Of a stretch of 64,000 nucleotides of DNA, positions 18,455-26,280 are shown piece by piece. This DNA is from Spirochaetota bacterium. Its GTDB lineage: Bacteria; Spirochaetota; UBA4802; UBA5368. Location: the NCBI GenBank assembly GCA_035477215.1, contig DATIKU010000058.1:62001-126000 (forward strand), given 5' to 3'. Made by a program: the position numbers and the translations under genes. The notes beneath the pieces were generated by a model. It made no database searches and was not told the DNA's origin. It worked only from the letters and a program-made list of their open reading frames with translations. Position 1 is the stretch's first letter; every line of letters begins with the position of its first letter.

Positions 18455-19453
18455 TCATTGCGGCTCCGGGCCGACCGCTTTTTTCCTGATTTTGACCGAT
18501 ATGGCGTCCGGAAGCACGTGCATGATCCGGAAATCATCCTGCCTGTTCCTTAAAACCGCCGTAACCATGCATTGCCGTTCCACAACGGAATCGGCGGCGT
18601 CGCCGGGAAAATCCATCGCCGACACCAGGCCGGGATCGATCGTGACATCAAATAGCAGACCATCGGCGGGCTCCCCGTCGTGGAGGGGCTTGAGATACAC
18701 CGCGACCGTGTCGATGGCCGGCCTGTATTCGTATTGCTCGTCGGGGTTTCGGATCCTGGCCTTCGCCTCCATCCGAACGAGCCCGCGCACATCGATTATC
18801 TGGATGAAAACGGCCAGCTTCTGTATGTCCGCGCTCAGGTCGCGGTGTTCATCAAGATCGAGCTCGACCTCGCGCGTTACGCTTTTTGACTGGCCGTCCA
18901 CCCTTACCTCCCTGGTGAAGACGGACTCGACTTCGCGCACGCCTGATTCGGCCCCGGAAATGTTTACGTATGCCGGTACGGTCCTGTGGGCGCCGAGGAG
19001 AAAGCCTTCCTTTATTTCGCCGGCAGTTCTGACGATGATCGGCACTCGCTTCGTAAGCTTTCTCTGTATGGACAGAAGCACCTTGTCGCGTGAAAGATCG
19101 ACGCGCACCCCTTCCGGGATTTCTGTCCTTAACAGTTCCACGGGATAGCGTATCTGGTCGCTGACCACGGCGTTCTCGAGATCGACGTACGTCCTGATGT
19201 TTTTCGCGTTGATTATCTTTATGTCTTCCTGCCTGCCGCTCAGCCGGACGGTGATGAACTGGTCGCGGCTGTTTTCCACCATCATGGCGGCGGGAAGGTT
19301 TCTGAACTCGATGGGGACGCGAAGCTTTATTTCACTCGTCCGGGTGTTCCCCACGTATGCCCAGAGTACCACGGCCGCCAGAATGCAGAGGAACTTCTGC
19401 TTGAAGTCCCTGCCGCTCGCTATATTCCTGATTTCGTCGAGGAAGCTGATCAT
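18455..19453 (-). CDS. cdaR: CdaR (YbbR-domain regulator of the diadenylate cyclase)
   Basis: 332 residues. One N-terminal membrane helix (FLCILAAVVLWAYVGNTRT, about 21-40) and a large extracytoplasmic part built of YbbR-type beta repeats, opening with IKLRVPIEFRNLPAAMM and continuing with ITVRLSGRQEDIKIINAKNI. In Firmicutes CdaR binds and modulates CdaA. It overlaps cdaA by 4 nt, the usual pairing. Length is within the range of YbbR proteins with three to four repeats. Confidence 0.88.
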   Translation of the reverse strand: MISFLDEIRNIASGRDFKQKFLCILAAVVLWAYVGNTRTSEIKLRVPIEFRNLPAAMMVENSRDQFITVRLSGRQEDIKIINAKNIRTYVDLENAVVSDQIRYPVELLRTEIPEGVRVDLSRDKVLLSIQRKLTKRVPIIVRTAGEIKEGFLLGAHRTVPAYVNISGAESGVREVESVFTREVRVDGQSKSVTREVELDLDEHRDLSADIQKLAVFIQIIDVRGLVRMEAKARIRNPDEQYEYRPAIDTVAVYLKPLHDGEPADGLLFDVTIDPGLVSAMDFPGDAADSVVERQCMVTAVLRNRQDDFRIMHVLPDAISVKIRKKAVGPEPQ

Positions 19454-20259
19454 TTAATGGAATATCTCTCTTCGTATGCGGTCTTCGGGTTCATGAAGTA
19501 CAGTATCATGTTTTTCAGATCTGAAAGCTTGATCCGGGAGAACATCCTCCCGTTCACCATGAGCGATATGGCGCCGGTCTCCTCGGAGGTGACGACCACC
19601 AGCGCGTCCGTTTCCTCGGCTATGCCAAGTGCCGCCCTGTGCCGGGCGCCGTGCTGTTTTTTAAGCTGCCGCGAATCGCTGAGCGGCAGGTAGCAGGCGG
19701 CGGCCATTATCCGCGCCTCCTGTATTATGATCGCCCCGTCGTGCAGGGCCGTATTGGGAAAAAAGACGGTGCGGATGAGCTCCTCGGTGATGAGCGAGTT
19801 GATGACGACGCCCGACTCTATGTACGCCCTGAGCCCCGTATTGCGCTCGATGACTATCAGCGAGCCGATGCGCTCCTCGGCCATGGCCGCGATGGCGTTC
19901 ACCATCTCGTCGAGTTGGAAGGTCTCGGTGGTGAAGGCGTTCGAGATCCAGTTGCGCTGGCCGAACTGGGTGAGCAATCTGCGTAACTCGGGCTGGAACA
20001 GTATGATGACCGTAATGACGATGTAGGATGTGAGATTGGTGATGAGCCAGTTGAGCGTATCGAGCCTGAGCACATGCGAGAGGACCGCGACCACGAAGAT
20101 GGCCACCAGGCCCTTTAAAAGCTGCATGGCCCTGGTGTTCGCGATGAAGGTATACACCCAGTATAACAGAAACGCCACCAGGAGCACGTCCAGAAATATT
20201 CTGGCATACTCCCAGAAGCTTGAGATCAGGTACATCGTTCTTTCAAATACGGCTTCCAT
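19450..20259 (-). CDS. cdaA: Diadenylate cyclase CdaA (DisA_N domain)
   Basis: 269 residues. Three N-terminal membrane helices (about 15-90) and a cytoplasmic DAC domain with the catalytic LHDGAIII motif (DGA near residue 172) and GARHRAALG (RHR near 203), followed by SEETGAISLMVNG. It makes c-di-AMP from two ATP. Overlaps folP by 17 nt upstream and cdaR by 4 nt downstream, giving a compact folP-cdaA-cdaR-pdxJ run. Confidence 0.96.
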   Translation of the reverse strand: MEAVFERTMYLISSFWEYARIFLDVLLVAFLLYWVYTFIANTRAMQLLKGLVAIFVVAVLSHVLRLDTLNWLITNLTSYIVITVIILFQPELRRLLTQFGQRNWISNAFTTETFQLDEMVNAIAAMAEERIGSLIVIERNTGLRAYIESGVVINSLITEELIRTVFFPNTALHDGAIIIQEARIMAAACYLPLSDSRQLKKQHGARHRAALGIAEETDALVVVTSEETGAISLMVNGRMFSRIKLSDLKNMILYFMNPKTAYEERYSIK

Positions 20260-21070
20260 CCGGGACCCTTGAAAGCATGGTGACCGCCTCCATCGCGAGG
20301 CGGTGTTCGCGCACGTCGTGCACTCTTATGATATCGGCGCCGGCCATCACCGCTACGGCGTTAAGAGCGATCGTCGCCGGCAACCGGTCGCTTTCGTCGT
20401 CGTACAGCCCCCCAATGAGCGATTTCCTCGAAAGGCCAACGAGGAGCGGAAACCCGGACCGTTTGAAACGCCCGAGATTTCTCAAAATCAGGTAATTGTG
20501 CTCCATCGTTTTTCCGAAGCCGATTCCCGGATCGAGGATAATCCTGTCCCTCCCTATTCCCGCGCTCATGGCGTATTCGGCGCGTTCATCGAGAGCGCCG
20601 GCGACCTCGGCGACGACATCCCCGTATACGGGATTGTCCTGCATCGTCTGCGGCGCGCCCTTCATGTGCATGAGCACAACGTACGCGCCGGTGCGCGCCG
20701 CAAGCGGCGCCATTTCGTCGTCCATGCCCAGGGCGCTTATATCGTTGATGACCGTCGCCCCGGCCCCGAGGGCCGCGGCCGCGACCCCCGCCCTGCAGGT
20801 ATCGACCGAAACGACCGTATCGAAATTCCGCGCCGCGAATTCAATGACCGGGCAGACCCGGTCCATCTCCTCCTGTTCGGATATCCTCCGCGCGCCCGGA
20901 CGGCTCGATTCGCCGCCTATGTCGAGGATGTCCGCCCCGTCAGCGCAGAGCCGCCGCGCATGCGCCTTCGCGCTTTCGGTATCGAAGTATCTCCCCCCGT
21001 CGTAAAACGAATCCGGCGTTACGTTAACAATGCCCATAATACGGGGGCGCCTTTCATCGCCTTCGCGCAT
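20243..21070 (-). CDS. folP: Dihydropteroate synthase FolP
   Basis: 275 residues. All key boxes are present: GIVNVTPDSFYDGG, DIGGESSRPGA, VINDISA, LMHMKG, DPGIGFGKT, GLSRKSLIG and the final RVHDVREH. It joins p-aminobenzoate to the pterin pyrophosphate in folate synthesis; folC lies at 45.6 kb. The start ATG at 21070 lies 3 nt after the stop of the PorV-like gene, and a few extra polar residues precede the core. Confidence 0.96.
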   Translation of the reverse strand: MREGDERRPRIMGIVNVTPDSFYDGGRYFDTESAKAHARRLCADGADILDIGGESSRPGARRISEQEEMDRVCPVIEFAARNFDTVVSVDTCRAGVAAAALGAGATVINDISALGMDDEMAPLAARTGAYVVLMHMKGAPQTMQDNPVYGDVVAEVAGALDERAEYAMSAGIGRDRIILDPGIGFGKTMEHNYLILRNLGRFKRSGFPLLVGLSRKSLIGGLYDDESDRLPATIALNAVAVMAGADIIRVHDVREHRLAMEAVTMLSRVPDGSRI

Positions 21071-21073
21071 ACG

Positions 21074-22108
21074 CTATAATACCAGGCTCAGCGAGACGAT
21101 ATTGTTGTACCCGTAATCTATGTTGTCGACGCTGAAAGCGTAACCGATATTCATGCCGAGCAAATGAATGGAGAGCCCCGCGGCGAAATTCGCCTCGTTA
21201 AGCCCCATGTGCATGGAAAGCGCGCCGGATACGTTGTACTGTATGCCCCCGTTAAGCTCGTACTTTTCCTGCTCGATCTTTTTGACCCCGGTAACAGCCA
21301 GCGTAAAATCCCTGTTCCTGTTGGTGAGGGCGGCGGACACCTTGAGCGAGGGATAACCGAAGTCGTAGCGCCGCTTCATCTCGTCCTCGCTCTCGTCCCC
21401 CTGCATCGTCTGCCCTATGTCCTGCATAACGAAGGCCAATCGCAGAAACGGCAGCACGTCCACGTTCGCACCGAAATCCGCAGCCGCGCCGTAATAGGTC
21501 GATTCGCCTATCCGTTCCTGCAGGCCTTTGAGCGAAAGGCCCATCGAGGCGAGCCCCGTGGTGAAGCCGTAGGAGAGAAAACCCGTGGAGGCCACGTAGT
21601 TGAGGTCACCGGTGTACGTTCCGAAATCATCCCGCCCCTCGATGCCCCGCGACTGGATGAGGTAGAGGCCGCAGCCCATCACCCCTCTGCCGAGACCGAA
21701 GGCGATGCCGGCAAAGCCCGCCTCGCGCTCAACGTCGAGGAGCGCGGCCGAAACCCCGGCCTGGACGAAGACCCGGGAGCTTCCTTCGTCCGAAAACCGC
21801 ACGAGGTCCTGTTCGGATATGCCTTTTATGTTTCCCTTCTCCACCTTTTCGCGTATTTCATCGGAGGAGAGGGTCTGCCGCTCCCTGAGGTCCACCAGCC
21901 CGGCCGGGTTCCAGTAGATGGCGTACACGTCGTCCGCTATCGCCTCGGCCGCCTTCCCCATGGCGATGTACCGCGAGCCGACCCAGCCGCTGCGCGTGAA
22001 CGAGGCGCGCGAACCCGCGTCCTGGGCCTGAATCTGAGAGACCGAAAGCGCGCAGAATGTTACACAGAGCGCGATAAACCGCGGGTATTTCGCCGAAAAT
22101 GCCTTCAC
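21074..22108 (-). CDS. PorV/PorQ-like (UPF0164-type) outer membrane beta-barrel protein
   Basis: 344 residues. A signal peptide ends near VSQIQAQ; the mature start includes SRYIAMGKAAEAIADDVYAI and YWNPAGL, the hallmark AIADD...WNPAGL pattern of the PorV/UPF0164 family, then alternating amphipathic strands to a terminal hydrophobic strand (NNIVSLSLVL), as in an outer-membrane barrel of FadL type. In Bacteroidetes PorV works in type IX secretion, but spirochaete homologues have no settled role. It overlaps the next upstream gene by 1 nt. Confidence 0.78.
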   Translation of the reverse strand: MKAFSAKYPRFIALCVTFCALSVSQIQAQDAGSRASFTRSGWVGSRYIAMGKAAEAIADDVYAIYWNPAGLVDLRERQTLSSDEIREKVEKGNIKGISEQDLVRFSDEGSSRVFVQAGVSAALLDVEREAGFAGIAFGLGRGVMGCGLYLIQSRGIEGRDDFGTYTGDLNYVASTGFLSYGFTTGLASMGLSLKGLQERIGESTYYGAAADFGANVDVLPFLRLAFVMQDIGQTMQGDESEDEMKRRYDFGYPSLKVSAALTNRNRDFTLAVTGVKKIEQEKYELNGGIQYNVSGALSMHMGLNEANFAAGLSIHLLGMNIGYAFSVDNIDYGYNNIVSLSLVL

Positions 22109-22479
22109 TATTTGTAATCCACCAGGATGCGGATGAGCTTTTTGCCGTAATTGCCGGTTGCGCTATCCTCGGCCGTTACCTTAATGATATAAAGGCCGGG
22201 TTTAACTTTCCGGCCACTGTTGTTCCGGCCACTCCATTCAATAGTGGTTGCGGCAGGTGAATAACTCCTCTCGAAGACTGAATCACCATTAATGTCAAAT
22301 ATCTTAATTCTGATATCGGAAGCCCCGGGGGGTAATCCACCAATGGTTAATGTTTTCTTGTCAGGATTAAATGGTACAGGATAAGCCATAACTCCGCTCA
22401 TATCCAGCGCGAAGGCCGCCGTGGACGCGACGCAGCCCGCAAGAAGCAGCGCGGCAAGGGTTTTCGCTTTGTTTCTCAT
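22108..22479 (-). CDS. Secreted FlgD-Ig-like / C-terminal-sorting-like domain protein
   Basis: 123 residues: signal peptide (about 1-24) followed by a single Ig-like beta domain with PVPFNPDKKTLTI, IRIKIFDINGDSVFERSY, IEWSGRNNSGRKVKPGLYI and VTAEDS. This is the FlgD_ig / type IX-style sorting domain normally found at the end of large secreted proteins, here standing almost alone. The stop overlaps the PorV-like start by 1 nt, and the pairing of PorV-like with a sorting-like domain is suggestive. The middle of the gene (about 22150-22390) is visibly more AT-rich than its ends and neighbours. Confidence 0.72.
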   Translation of the reverse strand: MRNKAKTLAALLLAGCVASTAAFALDMSGVMAYPVPFNPDKKTLTIGGLPPGASDIRIKIFDINGDSVFERSYSPAATTIEWSGRNNSGRKVKPGLYIIKVTAEDSATGNYGKKLIRILVDYK

Positions 22480-22604
22480 TCAGGACCCGGAAATCGGACT
22501 CGATTGGCTTTCTCTCTACCGCTCGACGGCCGTTTTAAGAAAACCAAACGCGGAACGTCCGGTCAAGAAATTATTTTCCGACGACGGCGAAGGAAGGAAA
22601 AATT

Positions 22605-23429
22605 TTAACCGTTTTTACCATCGTCGAGCGCGCGATGCGCCTCGCCGACGACGCGCTCAACGATTTGCTCGAGTTCGCCGCGTTCGGGGAGGTGACTTCG
22701 CCCTATGTCCGCGTGCAGGAAGAATTCGATGTTTCCCGCCGGGCCCTTGAGCGGCGAATGGCAGAGCGCGCGGAAACCGACGCCCTTTTGCGAGAGTTCC
22801 CGGACCACGCGCATGAGGATTTCGACGTGCCTCGCGGCGTCGCGCACCACGCCCTTCCCGTGCTCGCCTTTTCCCGCCTCGAACTGCGGCTTGATGAGCA
22901 GCGCCCCCTCGGACTGCGCGAACGCGGCGACCATGGCGTCCACCGCCTTGACAAGGGAAATAAACGAAAGATCGGCCGTCACCAGGTCCACGGTGCGGTC
23001 GAAATCGCCGCGGGAGAGGTTGCGCACGTTGGTGCGGTCCATCACCACCACACGCTCGTCGCGGCGGAGGGCGTAATCGAGCTGCCCGTAGCCCACGTCG
23101 ACCGCGTACACCAGCGCCGCCCCGCGCTTCAGCAGGCAGTCGGTGAAGCCTCCTGTCGAGGCGCCGAGGTCGGCGACGACCCTTCCCGCGGCGTCGATCC
23201 CGAAGACGTCGAGCGCCCGGTCGAGCTTCTCGCCGCCGCGGCTCGCGAAGCTGCCGCCGGGGCGCTCCACGCGCACCTCCTCGGTGCCGCGAAGCAGGCG
23301 CGACGGGACGCGGACGGTCTCGCCGTCCACCCGCACCCAGCCCGCCATGATCTCCCGCTTCGCCTTTTCGCGCGAGGGCGAGAGCCCGTTTTCAGCCAGA
23401 TACGCGTCTAACAATGTGCCTTTTTTCAT
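22605..23429 (-). CDS. tlyA: TlyA family rRNA methyltransferase / hemolysin-like
   Basis: 274 residues from ATG 23429 (MKKGTLLDAYLAENG); ATG 23444 is an alternative five codons upstream. N-terminal S4 RNA-binding domain (about 3-65), then an FtsJ-like Rossmann methyltransferase with VVADLGASTGGFTDCLL, YAVDVGYGQL and VTADLSFISL. TlyA 2'-O-methylates 16S/23S rRNA in mycobacteria; spirochaete homologues were named hemolysins. The start lies within the dxs 3' end (38-nt overlap), so the two genes are translationally linked. Confidence 0.92.
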   Translation of the reverse strand: MKKGTLLDAYLAENGLSPSREKAKREIMAGWVRVDGETVRVPSRLLRGTEEVRVERPGGSFASRGGEKLDRALDVFGIDAAGRVVADLGASTGGFTDCLLKRGAALVYAVDVGYGQLDYALRRDERVVVMDRTNVRNLSRGDFDRTVDLVTADLSFISLVKAVDAMVAAFAQSEGALLIKPQFEAGKGEHGKGVVRDAARHVEILMRVVRELSQKGVGFRALCHSPLKGPAGNIEFFLHADIGRSHLPERGELEQIVERVVGEAHRALDDGKNG

Positions 23430-25296
23430 GGATCTTTCGGACATTGATACCCCGGATGATCTTCCGGGCAAGCGAGGCGGCATCCAGGCCGTGGAGCCGG
23501 AAAAGCTCCCGCATGGTTCCATGTTCGATGAAGCGGTCGGGGAAGCCTGCGGCGAAAAGCATGCGCTGTCGCAGATCGCGATGTATGCCCGAGAGTATGT
23601 GTTCGCCGATCCCGCCCAGCATATATCCGTTTTCGAGTGTAACGAAAAAGCGCGTTTCGGCCGCGGCCCTCTCGATCTTTTTAAGGTCGAGTGGCTTTAT
23701 GCTGAGGAGGTTGAGCACCGTCGCCGAAATTTCGTTCTGTTTGAGTATCCCGGCGGTTTCGAGCGCGATCGGCACCATGTCACCTACGGCGATCAGCGCC
23801 ACATCCCTTCCGGTGGCAAGGCGTTTCGCCCGACCCGGTTCAAAGCGATCGTGTACGGCGATGTCGATTGCTCCCGATTCATCGTGCCCCCTGGGAAAGC
23901 GAATGGCGACCGGCCCGGTGCCGTGTTCGGCGGCGAAGTACAGCATATCCCGAAGCTCCGTGCCATTGGAAGGGGCGAGGTAAATGAAATTAGGGATGTT
24001 TCTGATAATGCCGATGTCCGAGAGGCCATGGTGCGTTTCCCCGTCCTCGCCGACAATACCCGCCCTGTCCACAAGCAGGCGCACCGGCTGGGCGGTGACC
24101 GCCACGTCGTGGATGACCTGGTCCACGGCGCGCTGGAGGAAGGACGAATAAATGGACACGAACGGCTTGAACCCCTTGGACGCGAGCGCCGAGGCGAAGG
24201 TGACGGCGTGTTGTTCGGCGATACCGACGTCGAAAAATCTCTCCGGGGCCTGTTTCTCGAACTCGTAAAGCCCGGTACCCATCTTCATGGCCGCGGTAAT
24301 GGCCACCACCCTGCGGTCGCGCCGCGCAATCTCGGCCAGTGTCTTACCCACGATCTCCGAGTACGCGATGGAGTCCCGCTTCGGCGTTTTTCCGGTTTGT
24401 TTATCAAACGGGCCGATGCCGTGGAAGGTGGCCGGGTCCTTTTCCGCCGGGGCATAGCCCTTCCCCTTGCGGGTGATGACGTGGACGATCTTGGGGCCGT
24501 TGTCGATGTTTTTTACGCCGCGCAGCACCTCGAGAAGAAGAGAAAGGTTGTGCCCGTCGACCGGGCCGAAATAGCGGATGCCCAGTTCCTCGAAGAAGCT
24601 GCCCGGCACGAAGAAACCCTTTACGCGCGCCTCCTGCCTGTAGAAGAAATCGTAGAGCTTCTTACCGTGGCGCGGGACTCTTTTTATAATCGCATACGAG
24701 CGCCGGCGCAGCCGGTTGTAGAGCGGCGCGGTGATTATCCGCAACAGGTACTCCGACAGCGCACCAACGTTCTTCGAGATGGAGTGCTCGTTGTCGTTGA
24801 GAATGATGATGATGTCTTTCTTCAAATGGCCGATCTGGTTGAGCGCCTCGAAGGCCATGCCGCCGGTCATTGAGCCGTCGCCGATGACGGGAAGGATCTT
24901 GTATTTCTCGTTGCGCAGGTCCCTGCCCACGGCCTCGCCGAGGGCGAGCGAGAGGCTGGTGCTGCTGTGCCCGGTATTGTAGGTATCGAAGGGCGATTCC
25001 GATATCTTCGGAAAGCCGCTCAGGCCACCGAGTTTCCTGAGGCTCGCGAATTCGGCGCTCCTTCCGGTGATGATTTTGTGCGCGTAGCTCTGGTGTCCAA
25101 CGTCCCAGATGATGCGGTCGACGGGCGTGTTGAAAACATGGTGCAGCGCGAGCGTGATCTCGACCACTCCAAGAGAGGAAGCCAGGTGGCCGCCGTTCTT
25201 CGAGACCACGTCGATGATCAGTTCGCGAACCTCGGCGGCGAGCCTTCCCAGGCCCGTCGCGTCGAGTTTCCGTATTTCCGATAAACGTTCAATCAT
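23392..25296 (-). CDS. dxs: 1-deoxy-D-xylulose-5-phosphate synthase Dxs
   Basis: 634 residues from ATG 25296 (MIERLSEIRKLDATGLGRLA). ThDP enzyme joining pyruvate and glyceraldehyde 3-phosphate; product DXP feeds both isoprenoids (IspH at 15.3 kb) and vitamin B6 (PdxJ at 17.7 kb). Motifs: GGHLASSLGVVEITLALHH, WDVGHQSYAHKIITGR, the ThDP motif GDGSMTGGMAFEALNQIG...NDNEHSI, GPVDGHN, and the C-terminal transketolase part with GIAEQHAVTFASALA and DRAGIVGEDGETHHGLSD. An upstream in-frame extension to 25371 is GC-rich and lacks family similarity. Confidence 0.97.
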   Translation of the reverse strand: MIERLSEIRKLDATGLGRLAAEVRELIIDVVSKNGGHLASSLGVVEITLALHHVFNTPVDRIIWDVGHQSYAHKIITGRSAEFASLRKLGGLSGFPKISESPFDTYNTGHSSTSLSLALGEAVGRDLRNEKYKILPVIGDGSMTGGMAFEALNQIGHLKKDIIIILNDNEHSISKNVGALSEYLLRIITAPLYNRLRRRSYAIIKRVPRHGKKLYDFFYRQEARVKGFFVPGSFFEELGIRYFGPVDGHNLSLLLEVLRGVKNIDNGPKIVHVITRKGKGYAPAEKDPATFHGIGPFDKQTGKTPKRDSIAYSEIVGKTLAEIARRDRRVVAITAAMKMGTGLYEFEKQAPERFFDVGIAEQHAVTFASALASKGFKPFVSIYSSFLQRAVDQVIHDVAVTAQPVRLLVDRAGIVGEDGETHHGLSDIGIIRNIPNFIYLAPSNGTELRDMLYFAAEHGTGPVAIRFPRGHDESGAIDIAVHDRFEPGRAKRLATGRDVALIAVGDMVPIALETAGILKQNEISATVLNLLSIKPLDLKKIERAAAETRFFVTLENGYMLGGIGEHILSGIHRDLRQRMLFAAGFPDRFIEHGTMRELFRLHGLDAASLARKIIRGINVRKIHEKRHIVRRVSG

Positions 25297-25387
25297 GTCG
25301 TTCGGTACGCCCGCGGTATCATCCCCGTGGAGCTCTCTTGCCGCCGGCAGGCGTCCCCGCCGGCCCCTCATAGGTGCGAGTGCTTCG

Positions 25388-25417
25388 TCTATACAAACAA
25401 ATTGGGTTATTTTTCAA
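25388..25417 (-). promoter_or_regulatory. Candidate promoter of dxs-tlyA
   Basis: On the minus strand TTGAAA (25417-25412) and TATAGA (25393-25388) are 18 nt apart in an AT-rich patch overlapping the 3' end of ymdB. The transcript would start near 25381, leaving about an 85-nt leader that contains a GCCGGC...GCCGGC hairpin. No TPP riboswitch signature was found there. Confidence 0.45.
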
Positions 25418-26198
25418 GCAATATTCTTTCGACCGCCGCCGTTCTCCCTCCGTCGGAAAACCGGAACACGACGCCGTTGAGCTTCTCGTTTCCCGTGGCG
25501 ACGTCGTACTTGACTCTTGTAAGGCGCAGAAAACGCTGGACCGATTTGCCCGTGTCCATGCCGATCACCGAGTTGAACGAACCGCTCATGCCGATGTCGG
25601 TGATATAGCCCGTTCCGCCCGGCAGTATCTCCTCGTCGGCCGTCTGTACGTGGGTGTGGGTGCCGAACACCGCCGACGCCCTACCGTCCACGTACCAGCC
25701 GAATGCACGCTTCTCCGAGGTCGCTTCCGCGTGAAAGTCCACGATAAGTATATCGGCTTTCCCCGCGACGTCCAGAAATATCCTGTCGAATCCTCTGAAG
25801 GGACAGTCGAGCGGCGCCATGTGTACGCGTCCCATCAGGTTCACTACGCAGACCTTCTTTGCGCCCTCGCGAGACTCGAAAATGCCGTACCCGCGGCCGG
25901 CGACCCCTAACGGATAATTGTCCGGCCGAAGAAAACGGGGCTCCGAGTCGATGACCTTTTCGATCTCCTTGTTGTCCCACACGTGGTTGCCGGTGGTGAT
26001 GACGTCGATGCCGAGGGACAACAACTCCCCGACTGCCGCGGGGGTTATGGCGTTTCCACCGGAGGCGTTCTCCCCGTTGGCGATTACGAAGTCGGCACCG
26101 TAGCGCTCCCGAAGCGTCGCAAGGCCGTCCCTGACGATCGACCGCCCGGGTTTTCCCACGATGTCCCCTATGGCGAGGATGGTGAATTGTTTATCCAT
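25407..26198 (-). CDS. ymdB: YmdB family metallophosphoesterase
   Basis: 263 residues. Calcineurin-like phosphodiesterase of the YmdB/TIGR00282 family, with AIGDIVGKPGRSIV, NGENASGGNAIT, TTGNHVWDNKE, VDFHAEATSEKRAF, GTHTHVQTADEEIL and YITDIGMSG: all metal-ligand motifs are present. In Bacillus YmdB hydrolyses cyclic nucleotides and interacts functionally with RNase Y. It lies directly downstream of rny, separated by an 82-nt spacer occupied by a large hairpin. Confidence 0.94.
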   Translation of the reverse strand: MDKQFTILAIGDIVGKPGRSIVRDGLATLRERYGADFVIANGENASGGNAITPAAVGELLSLGIDVITTGNHVWDNKEIEKVIDSEPRFLRPDNYPLGVAGRGYGIFESREGAKKVCVVNLMGRVHMAPLDCPFRGFDRIFLDVAGKADILIVDFHAEATSEKRAFGWYVDGRASAVFGTHTHVQTADEEILPGGTGYITDIGMSGSFNSVIGMDTGKSVQRFLRLTRVKYDVATGNEKLNGVVFRFSDGGRTAAVERILLEK

Positions 26199-26217
26199 GG
26201 TGTATCATCGATAAGAA

Positions 26218-26275
26218 CGCGGGGCGCACGGTGAAGGCGCGGATTCAAATCCGGGCCTTCACCGTACGCCCCGCG
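26218..26275. repeat. 28-bp near-perfect inverted repeat between rny and ymdB
   Basis: The left arm (26218-26245) and right arm (26248-26275) are complementary except at two positions, including CGCGGGGCG against CGCCCCGCG at the outer end and ACGGTGAAGGC against GCCTTCACCGT. On the minus strand it starts 5 nt after the rny stop and is followed by TTCTTAT, so it could be a leaky terminator, an RNA stabiliser or an RNase target. It fills almost all the intergenic space. Confidence 0.8.
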
Positions 26276-26280
26276 AACAT

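Noticed and set aside
23143-24873. 576-codon frame antisense to dxs and tlyA
   Set aside because: Shadow of GC-rich coding sequence; the opposite strand encodes complete Dxs and TlyA motifs.
25297-25380. TPP or other riboswitch before dxs
   Set aside because: Only a GC-rich hairpin is seen; no conserved thiamine-box or other switch motif.
26241-26252. tRNA T-arm-like GGATTCAAATCC
   Set aside because: Looks like a tRNA T-loop, but there are no acceptor, D or anticodon arms; it is the tip of the 28-bp inverted repeat.
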